Below, piece by piece: positions 1 to 7,796 of a DNA stretch of 28,440 bases. The translations under genes and the position numbers were made by a program. The notes below the pieces were generated by a model. It worked only from the letters and a program-made list of their open reading frames with translations, ran no database searches and was not told the origin of the DNA. Source of the DNA: JTS-AC122 sp050246015 (lineage in GTDB: Bacteria > Planctomycetota > Phycisphaerae > Phycisphaerales > UBA1924); the NCBI GenBank assembly GCA_050246015.1, contig JBFWWU010000033.1, positions 1 through 28,440 of the forward strand, given 5' to 3'. How positions within the stretch are numbered: position 1 is the first letter of the stretch; each line of letters starts with the position of its first letter.

Positions 1-262
1 ACGTTACGAAAGAATCCACCCCTCCCGGCTCAACTTCATCCCGAAATCCCAAGTCGCCGCCGGCGCCGAACCGGATGACACTCGACCTCGTTCCGGCGTC
101 ATGAACCCCGATCGCCGCGGCAGAACGCCGCCACAGTGTTCAACATACCAGATCCGTCCGAACGTGCAAGCGCGGCTCCGAATACGCCGCCCCTTTCCTT
201 CACGCCCTCTTGGCCGTCTCCCGCCGGGCGTCTCCCCACCATCCCTTTCACTCGTCACGTGC
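1..262. other. Left-edge stretch with no supported gene
   Basis: This stretch lies beyond the stop of the rhomboid gene, whose 3' end is at 263. A 90-codon minus-strand frame (4-276) overlaps the rhomboid stop but encodes an Arg/Gly-rich sequence with no recognisable domain. I see no clear terminator hairpin, tRNA or promoter here. Confidence 0.5.
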
Positions 263-1402
263 TCACCCGATGTCATCTAGCAGCCGCTGCGCCAGTTCTC
301 GCTCAGACGCATCGCGCAGTTCCCCCGCCAGCCCGCTCAGCACCGCCTTGGCTCGCACCGGGTCATTCAGATACCGCGCGTTGATCAAGCCGAGCATCAG
401 CCGCGCGTGCGCCGCCTGTGAGTCCTTTGGATACGCCTCCAGGAACCGCTCGTACGCATACGCCGACGACGCGTGATCCCCCGCGCTGAAATAGTAATTC
501 GCGATGTCCATCTGCGCCTGTCGGCTCAGCGTCGTCGCGCCCTCCACGTGCCCATAGCGCTCGACCAGGGCCCGATACTCCGCCGCCGCCTCCGCCGTCT
601 TTCCGCTCCCCAGCAGTTCCCCCACCCGCCCCCGCTGAATCGCCACCTCACCCGCTGGCTCGCTGGCGCCTCGCCGCGCCCGCTCCCCGCGCCCCGCCCC
701 GTTGTCCCCCGCCATCTCTCGAAACTGCCGCCGCCGATACGCCTGCCGTCCGATCGTGAACAGGTCATACGGCTCCCGCTCCAGCACGCGCCGCCATAGC
801 AGCACGATGCTCACCGTCGCGCCGAAGATGTACCCACCGATGTGCGCCAGGTGCGCCACGCCGTCGCTCAGACCGCTGAACACAAAGTCCCGCGCCATCG
901 CGAACGCGATGAACCACCACGCCGGAATCGAGAAGATCCCGATGAAAAAGAAAAACACCAGGCACTTCACGTGCGTCCGCGGGAACAGCACCAGGAACGC
1001 GCCCGTCACCGCCGCGATCGCGCCCGATGCCCCGATCGCCGGGCTCGGCTCAAACAGCGCGTGCAGCCCGCTCGCCGCCACCCCGCCCACCAGGTAGAAC
1101 ACCACGAACCACCATCGCCCGAACCGATCCTCCACGTTCTGCCCGAACACCCACAGCACCACCATGTTGCCGATCAGGTGCAGCCAGTCCCCATGTAAAA
1201 ACGTAGACGTGACCAGCCCCCAGGCATGAAAATCCTCGCCGTGGATCCACAGCGCCGGCAGCCACCGGCTCGCCCACGCTTCCGGCGCCATGCGCGACAC
1301 GATCGTCGTCGCCACGAATACCACGACGTTCAGCGCGATCAGGATGAACGTGACCAAGGTCGGCCTTTGCAGCGGCCTCTCGGTCCCCAGCGGGATCAGC
1401 AT
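263..1402 (-). CDS. Rhomboid family intramembrane serine protease with C-terminal TPR-like extension
   Basis: Rhomboids cleave transmembrane substrates inside the membrane with a Ser-His dyad. About six hydrophobic segments fill residues 15-205. The catalytic motif GASGA is at 124-128 (Ser126), and the conserved His is in AHLAHIGG at about 187. The HLIGNM motif at 75-80 matches the conserved HxxxN of the second helix. After the last helix comes a charged linker (about 205-250). Residues 250-379 then look like tetratricopeptide helices (AAAEYRALVERYG, ANYYFSAGDHASSAYAYERFLEAYP), probably a cytoplasmic protein-binding tail. At 379 residues it is much longer than minimal rhomboids of about 200-280. 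The ATG start immediately precedes the first helix. It lies 39 bases downstream of the PilZ gene on the same strand, so the two are probably cotranscribed. Substrates cannot be inferred. Confidence 0.9.
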   Translation of the reverse strand: MLIPLGTERPLQRPTLVTFILIALNVVVFVATTIVSRMAPEAWASRWLPALWIHGEDFHAWGLVTSTFLHGDWLHLIGNMVVLWVFGQNVEDRFGRWWFVVFYLVGGVAASGLHALFEPSPAIGASGAIAAVTGAFLVLFPRTHVKCLVFFFFIGIFSIPAWWFIAFAMARDFVFSGLSDGVAHLAHIGGYIFGATVSIVLLWRRVLEREPYDLFTIGRQAYRRRQFREMAGDNGAGRGERARRGASEPAGEVAIQRGRVGELLGSGKTAEAAAEYRALVERYGHVEGATTLSRQAQMDIANYYFSAGDHASSAYAYERFLEAYPKDSQAAHARLMLGLINARYLNDPVRAKAVLSGLAGELRDASERELAQRLLDDIG

Positions 1403-1441
1403 GCCTCATGATAAGCGGGCGCCCCACTCGCGCATCATCCG

Positions 1442-1951
1442 CTACGCCGCGAGCCGATACCGCCCGCTCTTGAACAGCCGTTGCAGACGCTGCTCGTCCC
1501 CCGCTCTGGCAAAGTTCGCGAACACCGCCGCCATCCGCGCCGGCCCGGGCTCGTCCTCGTCTTCCAGCCACACCACGTTCGCAAACACAAACACCGTCCG
1601 CCCCGGACCGATGTCGTTCTCATCCGCCGGCGGGAGCGTGATCTGCATCGCCACCTGCGTCCCGGGCTCAATCGCCCGGTCCAGTTCAAACCGGATCCCC
1701 CCCACGCTGATGTCGTACGCGTGCCCCTCGATCGTGAATCGCTCGCTCTCCAGCAGCCGCACCGCGATCGGCGCATACATCGGCTGGAGCACATACCGCG
1801 GATGCCGCCGTCGTTCATTGCCCTGCTTCACGATCGTTCTCCGCTCCCCGACACGCATGTTCTGCGCCCCCGCGCGTCTCCCCTCCCGCTCGCCATCGGC
1901 TACTTCCGTCTCCGACTTGAGCAACACCCCCCGCGCTCCCCCAATGCTCAC
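1442..1951 (-). CDS. PilZ domain protein (putative c-di-GMP binding)
   Basis: PilZ domains bind cyclic di-GMP and adjust motility, surface or exopolysaccharide functions. Both signature elements are present: the arginine motif ERRRHPRY (about residues 46-53) and the DISVGGIRF motif (about 80-88, D/NxSxxG). A beta-strand-rich domain follows to about residue 150. The protein is 169 residues, essentially a single PilZ domain with no attached output domain, so it probably acts through a partner. The annotated start is GTG at 1951, with GGAGG only two bases upstream. ATG at 1858 would also retain the whole domain and cannot be excluded. It is the first gene of a likely two-gene unit with the rhomboid gene and lies just downstream of the terminator of the first porin. 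Confidence 0.85.
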   Translation of the reverse strand: MSIGGARGVLLKSETEVADGEREGRRAGAQNMRVGERRTIVKQGNERRRHPRYVLQPMYAPIAVRLLESERFTIEGHAYDISVGGIRFELDRAIEPGTQVAMQITLPPADENDIGPGRTVFVFANVVWLEDEDEPGPARMAAVFANFARAGDEQRLQRLFKSGRYRLAA

Positions 1952-2007
1952 GGCCTCCGCCTTCTCGGTTGGTCGTCCTCACACCGCCGCCCAATGCCCA
2001 GCAGGTC

Positions 2008-2037
2008 AAAAAAAGCACCCCGGAGATCCCGGGGTGC
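2008..2037 (-). terminator. Intrinsic terminator of the first porin gene
   Basis: A perfect 9-bp stem (GCACCCCGG at 2015-2023 with CCGGGGTGC at 2029-2037) has a 5-base loop. Read on the minus strand, seven T residues follow (A run at 2008-2014). It lies about 30 bases after the porin stop at 2068. Confidence 0.9.
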
Positions 2038-2067
2038 CTCATCACATCGTCGCATCCGGCTCGCGGC

Positions 2068-3345
2068 TCAGAACAACAACTGGAACTGCAGACGCACCAC
2101 CACCTCTCCCGAGTCCGCATCACCCAGCAGCCCCACGCTCGTGTTCGGCAGCGCGCCCAGGGTCACCAGGTCCGGCGTCTCATCGAGCGAAATCACCGCA
2201 TCCGCCGTGAACTTCGCCGCATGCCCGGCGATGTACTGATTCACCCCGAACGTCAGGAAGTGGAAGTTGTCCTCCGTCAACCCCCGGTCGCTGTCCAAAA
2301 ACACCGCGTCCCACCGCCCGAACAACTCCGTGTTCTCCGCCACCCGCACCCCGCCCTGCACCACCGCGCCGAAATCGTTGAAGTCCGAGTCCGTTCCGCC
2401 CGTCCGCAGGTTGTCCCATCGCCCCACGAACGCGCCGAACACGTTCCACCCGTCGCCCTCCAGCGTCCCATCCACCGTGTACTCAAACAAATCTCGGTCC
2501 GTATCCGTGATCGCCGACGTGTTCGGACTCTGCTGGTAGTGCCCCGCCAGTCCCAGCATCGCCCCCAGCGGCGCGCCCCGCGGCGACGTGAAGTCCTGCA
2601 GTTCCTTCTTCGACCCCGCAAACAGAAACTCGATCCGCCCCGTGATCGCCCAGTCCGCTTCTCCCGACGGCACGATCCCCAGCGTCCCCGGCGTCGTGAA
2701 ATCCGTGTTCAGGCTGTTCAGCCCGTCGCTGAACGCCAGTCCCGTGTTGCACCAATTCGACATGCACAGCAGCGCCACACCCTGCGATCGCCCCTGCGTG
2801 AAGATCGAGTTCATCACCGACCGCTCAACCGCCAACTGATACGGATCATCCACCAGTTCTTCCCGCAGCAGCGGCAACTTGAACTGCCCCCACCGCACCC
2901 GCAGCCCATTCTCCATCTTGTACTCGACGTACGCGTCCTGCAGCGAGAACGTCCCACCATCCCGGCTGAAGTTCCCCAGCACGTTGTACGACCACGCCGG
3001 GCTCACGATGTGCCCACGCGCCCCGATCTTCGTCCGCGCCGTCTGGAACCCCGGTTCAAACTCGTTCGTCGTGTTGTCCTCGTCCCGGAAGTCCATCAGG
3101 TACCGGAACTGGATCAGCCCGTACAGCGTCAGGCTGTACGCCCCATCGTCGCTCGATATGAAGAAGTTTCCGTCCTGATGCCCCGCGTTCGCCGCCAGCA
3201 GGCTCGTCCGCCCGTTCGCGTCCGCCAGCATCTCCGACACCACCGCCCGCACCTCGTCCGTCGAGCCGCCGCTCTGAGCGCCGGCGTACGACGCCGCCAG
3301 CCCGCTCGTCCCCAACAGCGCCATCAGTGCACAAGTCGTTCGCAT
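2068..3345 (-). CDS. Outer-membrane porin, OprO/OprP (phosphate-selective) family, paralogue 1
   Basis: This is a predicted 425-residue beta-barrel channel of the outer membrane. ATG at 3345 is chosen because AGGAGG sits 9 bases upstream and the product then begins with a normal signal peptide (MRTTCALMALL, cleavage near AGA-QS). An upstream in-frame extension to 3522 lacks these features. The mature protein opens with a helix (DEVRAVVSEMLADANGRTSL), followed by alternating strands. The FEPGFQTARTK, WGQFKLPLLREELVDD and AVERSV segments resemble the Porin_O_P family (Pfam PF07396), and the chain ends in the terminal Phe of outer-membrane proteins. It is clearly paralogous to the next porin; WDAVFLD, DNFHFLT, NQY.AGHAAK and GEVVVR.QFQLLF are shared. 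Phosphate as substrate is inferred from the family and from adjacent phoBR. It has its own promoter region and terminator. Confidence 0.87.
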   Translation of the reverse strand: MRTTCALMALLGTSGLAASYAGAQSGGSTDEVRAVVSEMLADANGRTSLLAANAGHQDGNFFISSDDGAYSLTLYGLIQFRYLMDFRDEDNTTNEFEPGFQTARTKIGARGHIVSPAWSYNVLGNFSRDGGTFSLQDAYVEYKMENGLRVRWGQFKLPLLREELVDDPYQLAVERSVMNSIFTQGRSQGVALLCMSNWCNTGLAFSDGLNSLNTDFTTPGTLGIVPSGEADWAITGRIEFLFAGSKKELQDFTSPRGAPLGAMLGLAGHYQQSPNTSAITDTDRDLFEYTVDGTLEGDGWNVFGAFVGRWDNLRTGGTDSDFNDFGAVVQGGVRVAENTELFGRWDAVFLDSDRGLTEDNFHFLTFGVNQYIAGHAAKFTADAVISLDETPDLVTLGALPNTSVGLLGDADSGEVVVRLQFQLLF

Positions 3346-3448
3346 GGCTTCTTGCCTCCTCTTCGAGTTCAACTCCATTATGAACGCAACGCAACCGAAC
3401 CGGTTCTCGGACTGTCCCAAACACCCTGCCCGCCCCGATCGAGGCCCA

Positions 3449-3477
3449 ATCAGATCAGTTATTCGACCCAGAGTCAA
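3449..3477 (-). promoter_or_regulatory. Candidate sigma-70 type promoter of porin 1
   Basis: On the minus strand TTGACT (3472-3477) is followed after 17 bases by TCTGAT (3449-3454). These match the -35 and -10 consensus at 5/6 and 4/6. The implied leader to the ATG at 3345 is roughly 100 bases. No Pho box is evident here. Confidence 0.4.
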
Positions 3478-3532
3478 GCAGTTCTTCAGAAATCCGCCGC
3501 CAGTTCGCATTTCTATAGCCAATCATACACTG

Positions 3533-3565
3533 AAAAAAAAGCCCCGGGACACAGCGTCCCGGGGC
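3533..3565 (-). terminator. Intrinsic terminator of the second porin gene
   Basis: A perfect 10-bp stem (GCCCCGGGAC at 3541-3550 with GTCCCGGGGC at 3556-3565) has a 5-base loop, followed on the minus strand by eight T residues (A run 3533-3540). It separates the two porin genes into different transcription units. Confidence 0.92.
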
Positions 3566-3613
3566 CTTGATGAGAGTCATCGAACTGATCCGCCGTCATG
3601 GGCGATCAGGTCA

Positions 3614-4873
3614 TTAGAACAGGAGTTGGAACTGCGCACGGACGACGACTTCGCCCTCTTCCGTATCGCCCAGCACGCCCGTGCCGGTGCCCAGCCCGCC
3701 GAACCCGCCACCGAAGTTCGGGCTCGTCTCGCTGAACGAGTACACGAAGTCCAGCGTCGCCTTGGCGGCGTGACCGGCGTAGTACTGGTTCAGGCCGACC
3801 GTCAGGAAGTGGAAGTTGTCCTCGCCGCTGACAACGGTGTCCTCATCAAGGAACACCGCGTCCCAGCGAGCGAAGATTTCGGTGTTCTCGGCGACCCGCA
3901 GGCCGCCCTGGATCACGAACCCGAAGTCATCCGTCGCGTCCGCATCGCCCGCGCCGACCGGGCCGCGCGTATCAAGGTTGCGGCCCATGAACGCGCCGTA
4001 CGCGTTCCACCCATCGCCCTCCAGGCTCACGTCCACCGTGTAGCCCAGGTACTGCATGTCCACGTCGGTCGGAGCCGACGTGTTCGCCGAATCCTGGTAG
4101 TGAACGGCGGCGCCAATCAGCGCCCCGAACTTCCCGCCGCGCGGGGCCGTGAAGTCGTCAAACTGATCCCAGTCGCCGTCGATCTTGAACTCGGCGCGGC
4201 CCGTCAGTGCCCAGTCCGCCTCCGCCGAACTCGTGAAGTCCGTGTTCCGGCTCCCAAGACCGTCGCTGAACGACGCCTCGAAGCGCCACGCGTCGGCCTT
4301 GTAGCCCAGCGCGATGCCCTGCGAGTAGTCCTGGTTGAAGAACTCGTTCGCGATCGACCGCTCTGCCGCGAGCTGCTTGCTCGAAGAGATGTTCTCTTCG
4401 CGCAGGAACGCCAACTTGTACTGACCCCACTTGCTGTAGAAGCCCGAGCCGAAGTCGTAGGAGACCCACGCCTGCTCCAGCCCGAAACTCCCGCCCTCGT
4501 CGCGATCAAACGCGCCCTGGACGAAGTACTTCCACTTCTCGTTCACGATGTTGCCGCCGAACCACAACTTCGTCCGGCGGGTCTGGAACCCCGGCTCGAA
4601 CTCGTTGCTCGTGGAGTCCTCATCGCGGAAGTTCGCGACGTAGCGGAACTGGATCTGACCGCCGACGCGAAGGGTGAACCCTTCGCCGCTGATCATAAAC
4701 CCCTTGGCATCGTGACCCGCGTCAGCCAGCAGGCTGGTGCGGTTCTGTGAATCGCTGAGCATCTCAGCGACAACGGCGCGCGTCTCGTCGTTCGACTGCG
4801 CCAGGGCCGAGTTGACCCCGACGAGGCTGATCGCCGCGCCCGCGAGCAACACGAACTTCTTCGCATGACTCAT
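3614..4873 (-). CDS. Outer-membrane porin, OprO/OprP (phosphate-selective) family, paralogue 2
   Basis: This is a predicted 419-residue outer-membrane porin. The ATG at 4873 is preceded by GAAGGAG at good spacing. A signal peptide follows, with a likely cut after NSALA, and then a conserved helix (DETRAVVAEMLSDSQNRTSL) almost identical in pattern to that of the neighbouring paralogue. Barrel segments such as FEPGFQTRRTK, WGQYKLAFLREENISSSKQLAAERS and the C-terminal QFQLLF place it in the Porin_O_P family. The C/G strand bias is visibly milder here than in porin 1, which may reflect stronger codon selection and high expression. The gene is divergent from phoB across a 428-base regulatory region. 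I infer phosphate or polyphosphate uptake, but substrate cannot be read from the barrel alone. Confidence 0.88.
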   Translation of the reverse strand: MSHAKKFVLLAGAAISLVGVNSALAQSNDETRAVVAEMLSDSQNRTSLLADAGHDAKGFMISGEGFTLRVGGQIQFRYVANFRDEDSTSNEFEPGFQTRRTKLWFGGNIVNEKWKYFVQGAFDRDEGGSFGLEQAWVSYDFGSGFYSKWGQYKLAFLREENISSSKQLAAERSIANEFFNQDYSQGIALGYKADAWRFEASFSDGLGSRNTDFTSSAEADWALTGRAEFKIDGDWDQFDDFTAPRGGKFGALIGAAVHYQDSANTSAPTDVDMQYLGYTVDVSLEGDGWNAYGAFMGRNLDTRGPVGAGDADATDDFGFVIQGGLRVAENTEIFARWDAVFLDEDTVVSGEDNFHFLTVGLNQYYAGHAAKATLDFVYSFSETSPNFGGGFGGLGTGTGVLGDTEEGEVVVRAQFQLLF

Positions 4874-5093
4874 TCGATAACTCCTTCATCATGAGACGCT
4901 TCGAAACGTACCTTGGGATCGCTCCGTCTCTTCCGCGTCCCATTCCATTCCACGCAGTCCGGACGTTGCGAGCGGGCCAACAAGGTGCCGCTCCCGGACC
5001 GTCTCGCTTCGCTGTTCAAGCCCGCTCCTGCTGCGGGCCCCCCTCGTTCGTCGCGCTGGCGCGCACTCGGAGGGGCGGATGATACCAGCCGTA

Positions 5094-5118
5094 GTTTGCA
5101 AACGCAAACTCCTGTCAA
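5094..5118 (-). promoter_or_regulatory. -35-like element with adjacent inverted repeat upstream of porin 2
   Basis: Minus-strand TTGACA (complement of 5113-5118) is a perfect -35 consensus pointing toward porin 2, although no good -10 is found 16-18 bases downstream. Immediately next to it is a perfect inverted repeat, GTTTGC-AAAC-GCAAAC (5094-5109), at a position suited to an operator. On the plus strand the same bases read CTGTCAA, which also resembles a PhoB half-site, so the assignment is ambiguous. Confidence 0.35.
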
Positions 5119-5170
5119 ACGGAATTTCGGACCAAACTCCTGGTCTTTGGCCACTTTTTTTGAAAACAGC

Positions 5171-5212
5171 CAATCAAAATCCTATCAAATGGCCGTTCCG
5201 TGTACCTATCAA
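5171..5212 (+). promoter_or_regulatory. PhoB-box-like direct repeats upstream of phoB
   Basis: CAATCAA (5171-5177) and CTATCAA (5182-5188) are direct repeats exactly 11 bases apart with an A/T-rich 4-base spacer. This is the geometry of the enterobacterial Pho box (CTGTCAT, 4 bases, CTGTCAT). A third CTATCAA lies at 5206-5212. Placement about 110 bases upstream of the phoB ATG suggests autoregulation and possibly control of the divergent porin. The match is to spacing and the TCA core, not to the full consensus. Confidence 0.45.
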
Positions 5213-5301
5213 AATACAACTCGTCCTCCCATGAACTTCCTTGCGCAACCTTCACGCTTTCCGAATCCCCCTCTTCCCACCGCTTTCTATCCTCCTCCAC
5301 C

Positions 5302-6033
5302 ATGGGCTCGCCCAAACACATTGTGGTGATCGAAGATGAAACCGATCTCGCCGATCTGCTGGTCTACAACCTCCAGCGCGCCGGGTACCAGGTCGCCGCC
5401 GCCAACGACGGCGTCGCCGGTCTCAAACTCGTCCTCGACCACCCCCCGGACCTCATCGTCCTGGACCTCATGCTCCCCAAAATGTCGGGGTTCGACGTCG
5501 CCCGGCAGGTCCGCACCTCCCCCCGAACCTGCGACATCCCCATCCTCATGCTCACGGCCCGGGCCGAGGAGATCGATCAGGTCACCGGGTTCAAGGTCGG
5601 CGCCGACGACTACGTGACCAAGCCCTGCTCCATGAAGGTGCTCGTCGCCCGCGTCGAGTCCCTGCTTCGCCGATCTCGCCCCGTGGGGCCCGACGCCCAG
5701 ACCGTCGAGGTCGGCCCGCTCCGCGCCGACCTCACCACGCACGAGATGTTCCTCGACGAGGCGCCCCTCAAACTCACGCTGACCGAGTTCCGTCTCCTGG
5801 TCGCGCTCATGCGCAGCAAGGGCAAGGTGCTCTCCCGCGAGGACCTGATGTACACCGCAATGGGCCCGGCGGTGCTTGTCACCGCCCGCACCATCGACGT
5901 CCACGTCGCCGCCATTCGCCGCAAGATCGCCCCCCACGGCGATCGCATCCGCACGATCCGGGGCGTGGGGTACATGCTCGCGGAATCACCCGTCGCGGCC
6001 CACGTCGGCGACGAAGGCGGCGTCGATGATTGA
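5302..6033 (+). CDS. phoB: Phosphate regulon response regulator PhoB (OmpR/PhoB family)
   Basis: This is a 243-residue DNA-binding response regulator. The receiver domain (about 5-120) has the acidic pair Glu11/Asp12, phospho-acceptor Asp55 in VLDLMLPKMSG, Thr85 in LTARAEE and Lys107 in VTKPC. A winged-helix domain (about 145-235) contains LTLTEFRLL, SREDL, RTIDVHVAAIRRKI and the terminal IRTIRGVGYML hairpin. ATG at 5302 starts the receiver domain normally, but no Shine-Dalgarno is evident; a longer in-frame start at 5200 adds only low-complexity sequence. phoR follows after 68 bases. Assignment as PhoB rather than another OmpR-type regulator rests on the PAS-containing partner kinase, the phosphate-type porins next door and PstS in the same window. 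Confidence 0.87.
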   Translation: MGSPKHIVVIEDETDLADLLVYNLQRAGYQVAAANDGVAGLKLVLDHPPDLIVLDLMLPKMSGFDVARQVRTSPRTCDIPILMLTARAEEIDQVTGFKVGADDYVTKPCSMKVLVARVESLLRRSRPVGPDAQTVEVGPLRADLTTHEMFLDEAPLKLTLTEFRLLVALMRSKGKVLSREDLMYTAMGPAVLVTARTIDVHVAAIRRKIAPHGDRIRTIRGVGYMLAESPVAAHVGDEGGVDD

Positions 6034-6101
6034 CGCCGTGTTCCCGGCTCGATTGAATAGCGCCCCCCGGACCCTCGCCGGCCGCGCCGAACGGGATACA
6101 C

Positions 6102-7559
6102 GTGCCCACTCGCTCCTCCACCTCGGTCTTCCTCGTCCTCGCCGCGGCCCTGCTTCCGCTGGCGGTCGTCGCCGCCCTTGAGTCCTGGGGCGTCTCGCCG
6201 TCGTTTCGCTACGGCGCCGCGGTCGCGGCGGCCGCCCTGCTCGGAGCCGCCGGCTGGCGCCATCAGCGCCGCCACGCCCGCGCCCTGTTGGCGATCGAGC
6301 GGGAACTCCGCGCGATGGCGGAATCCGCGCCCGCCGGCGGCGCGAATCATCCGGCCTCCCGCGGCACGCCGCCCGTCCAGGACGCGATGCAGGCCTTGCG
6401 CACCCGGGTGTCCCTGCAACTCAAGGAAGCCGCCAAGAAATCGCGGAACCTCGAGGCCGTCATCGACGCCATCGATGAGCCGGTCCTGGCGACCGACAAC
6501 ACCAACGCCGTGCTTCTGTGCAATCGATCAGCCGAGGTCTTCCTCGGCGGAGCGCCGGGCACCCTCAAGGGCAGACCGATCACCGATCTCTTCACGCACG
6601 CGGACATCCTCGACATGCACGCCGCCGCCCGCGCCGGCGAGGTCCGCCGGCTTCGCGTGCGCCTCACCACGCCCGTGGGGCCGCGCGTCTTCCAGGTTTC
6701 CGCGTCGCCCGTCCCCGCCGCGTGGGGACAAGGAATCTTCGGAGCCGTCCTGGTCCTGCGCGACGTGACCGAACTCGACCAGGCCGCCGCGATCAAGACC
6801 GACTTCGTCGCCAACGCGTCGCACGAACTCCGCACGCCAGTCGCCGCGATCCGAGGCGCGGCGGAGACGCTCGAGCACTGTGTCCGCGACGACCCCACGA
6901 TGGCAACCCGCTTCGCCGGGATGATCGTCCAGCACGCCGCCCGGCTCGAAGAGATGCTCCGCGACCTGCTCGACCTGTCTCGCCTGGAATCCACGGACGT
7001 GTCCGCGGTGTGCCGCGAGGTGAACCTGGCCGCCTTCGAGCATGACCTGCGCACCCAGTTCGAGGCGCCGGCCGCCGAACGCTCCATCCGCCTCTCGTTC
7101 GAGTTCGACGACACCCTGGGAACGCTGCACACCGATCCGAATCACCTGATGCTCGCCGTGCGCAACCTGCTCGAAAACGCCGTGAAGTTCGCCTACGAAC
7201 GCACAACCGTGCGGATCGTCGGAACGATCCTGGGAACGGCGGCGCGGAGCGGCGGCGACTCGACCGAGCCCGGCTCGGCGCTGGTTCCCGTCACAGTCAA
7301 GTTCGAGGTCATCGACCGCGGCGTCGGGATCCCGCTGAACCTGCAGGACCGGGTCTTCGAGCGATATTTCCAGGTGGACTCAGCGCGGACGACGCTGGGG
7401 ACCAAGCGCGGGACGGGGCTGGGCCTGTCGATCGTGAAGTACGCCGCCAGGTCGCTGGGAGGCGTCGCGGGGATCTCCTCGGTGTGGAAGGAGGGGACGA
7501 CGGCGTGGATCGAGTTCCCGGCGAAGGTGCGTCGGCACGCCGGTGAGGGAACCAGATAG
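6102..7559 (+). CDS. phoR: Phosphate regulon sensor histidine kinase PhoR
   Basis: This 485-residue membrane kinase is the partner of PhoB. Two hydrophobic segments (about 8-27 and 37-52) flank a very short external loop, as in PhoR, which senses through the Pst/PhoU complex and not a large periplasmic domain. A PAS domain covers about 115-225. The HisKA phospho-acceptor is His241 in ASHELRTPVAAI. The ATPase domain shows the N box NLLENAVKF (355-363), the G1 box DRGVGIP (405-411) and the G2 box GTGLGLSIVKY (437-447). Translation starts at GTG 6102 behind a weak GGGA; no better in-frame start exists. About 7.2 kb, within this gene, the + strand changes from C-rich to G-rich, so its 5' and 3' codon usage differ noticeably. 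Confidence 0.87.
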   Translation: MPTRSSTSVFLVLAAALLPLAVVAALESWGVSPSFRYGAAVAAAALLGAAGWRHQRRHARALLAIERELRAMAESAPAGGANHPASRGTPPVQDAMQALRTRVSLQLKEAAKKSRNLEAVIDAIDEPVLATDNTNAVLLCNRSAEVFLGGAPGTLKGRPITDLFTHADILDMHAAARAGEVRRLRVRLTTPVGPRVFQVSASPVPAAWGQGIFGAVLVLRDVTELDQAAAIKTDFVANASHELRTPVAAIRGAAETLEHCVRDDPTMATRFAGMIVQHAARLEEMLRDLLDLSRLESTDVSAVCREVNLAAFEHDLRTQFEAPAAERSIRLSFEFDDTLGTLHTDPNHLMLAVRNLLENAVKFAYERTTVRIVGTILGTAARSGGDSTEPGSALVPVTVKFEVIDRGVGIPLNLQDRVFERYFQVDSARTTLGTKRGTGLGLSIVKYAARSLGGVAGISSVWKEGTTAWIEFPAKVRRHAGEGTR

Positions 7560-7796
7560 CGCGCGCGGCCCGCGTCGGTGCGGCGCAGATCCCTATTTTG
7601 GTCGGGCAAGTCCGCTTCGTTCAACCGAGTTGGGACCGCTTACAACGTCGATTTGGGGCGTTTGGGACCGAATCAGAAACTCGGCGGTTCGGGACACGCG
7701 CGCGCGTCCCCCGGGAGTACGGAGGGTCTTGCGCGCGAACCCGGTCACAGGACGGCCGGCGCTCCCAAGCCACGGGCGCGGTCGCTATGCTCAGGT
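7560..7796. other. Non-coding stretch between phoR and tatD with 9-bp repeats
   Basis: No gene is supported here. TTGGGACCG occurs twice (7630-7638 and 7662-7670), 32 bases apart. No TTATNCACA-type DnaA box is visible. TATGCT just before the tatD GTG could be a -10 element, but no matching -35 is clear. The region sits directly after the place where GC skew reverses. Confidence 0.45.

Larger units (their letters stand above)
4874..5301. other. Divergent porin/phoB regulatory region
   Basis: This 428-base stretch separates divergently transcribed porin 2 and phoB. The half next to the porin is GC-rich and would form a long leader. The part from about 5090 to 5220 is distinctly AT-richer and holds an inverted repeat, a TTGACA element and three TATCAA/ATCAA repeats, listed separately. 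Short frames cross the region, but none has recognisable protein features. Confidence 0.6.

Noticed and set aside
4..276. 90-codon minus-strand frame overlapping the rhomboid stop
   Set aside because: Could be a coupled small gene, but the composition is Arg/Gly-rich, no family is recognised and no independent ribosome-binding site is clear.
1969..4750. Long plus-strand frames opposite the two porins (1969-3570 and 3344-4750)
   Set aside because: Products are Arg/His/Pro-rich and featureless. The porin frames have signal peptides, Shine-Dalgarno sites, paralogy to each other and correctly oriented terminators.
5161..5301. Upstream in-frame extension of phoB to 5200
   Set aside because: It adds 34 Ser-rich unconserved residues overlapping the Pho-box-like repeats; the receiver domain begins naturally at 5302.
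7578..7796. Upstream extension of tatD by 73 codons
   Set aside because: The family begins with the (I)DTHCHL motif, and the added sequence is not protein-like and contains non-coding repeats.
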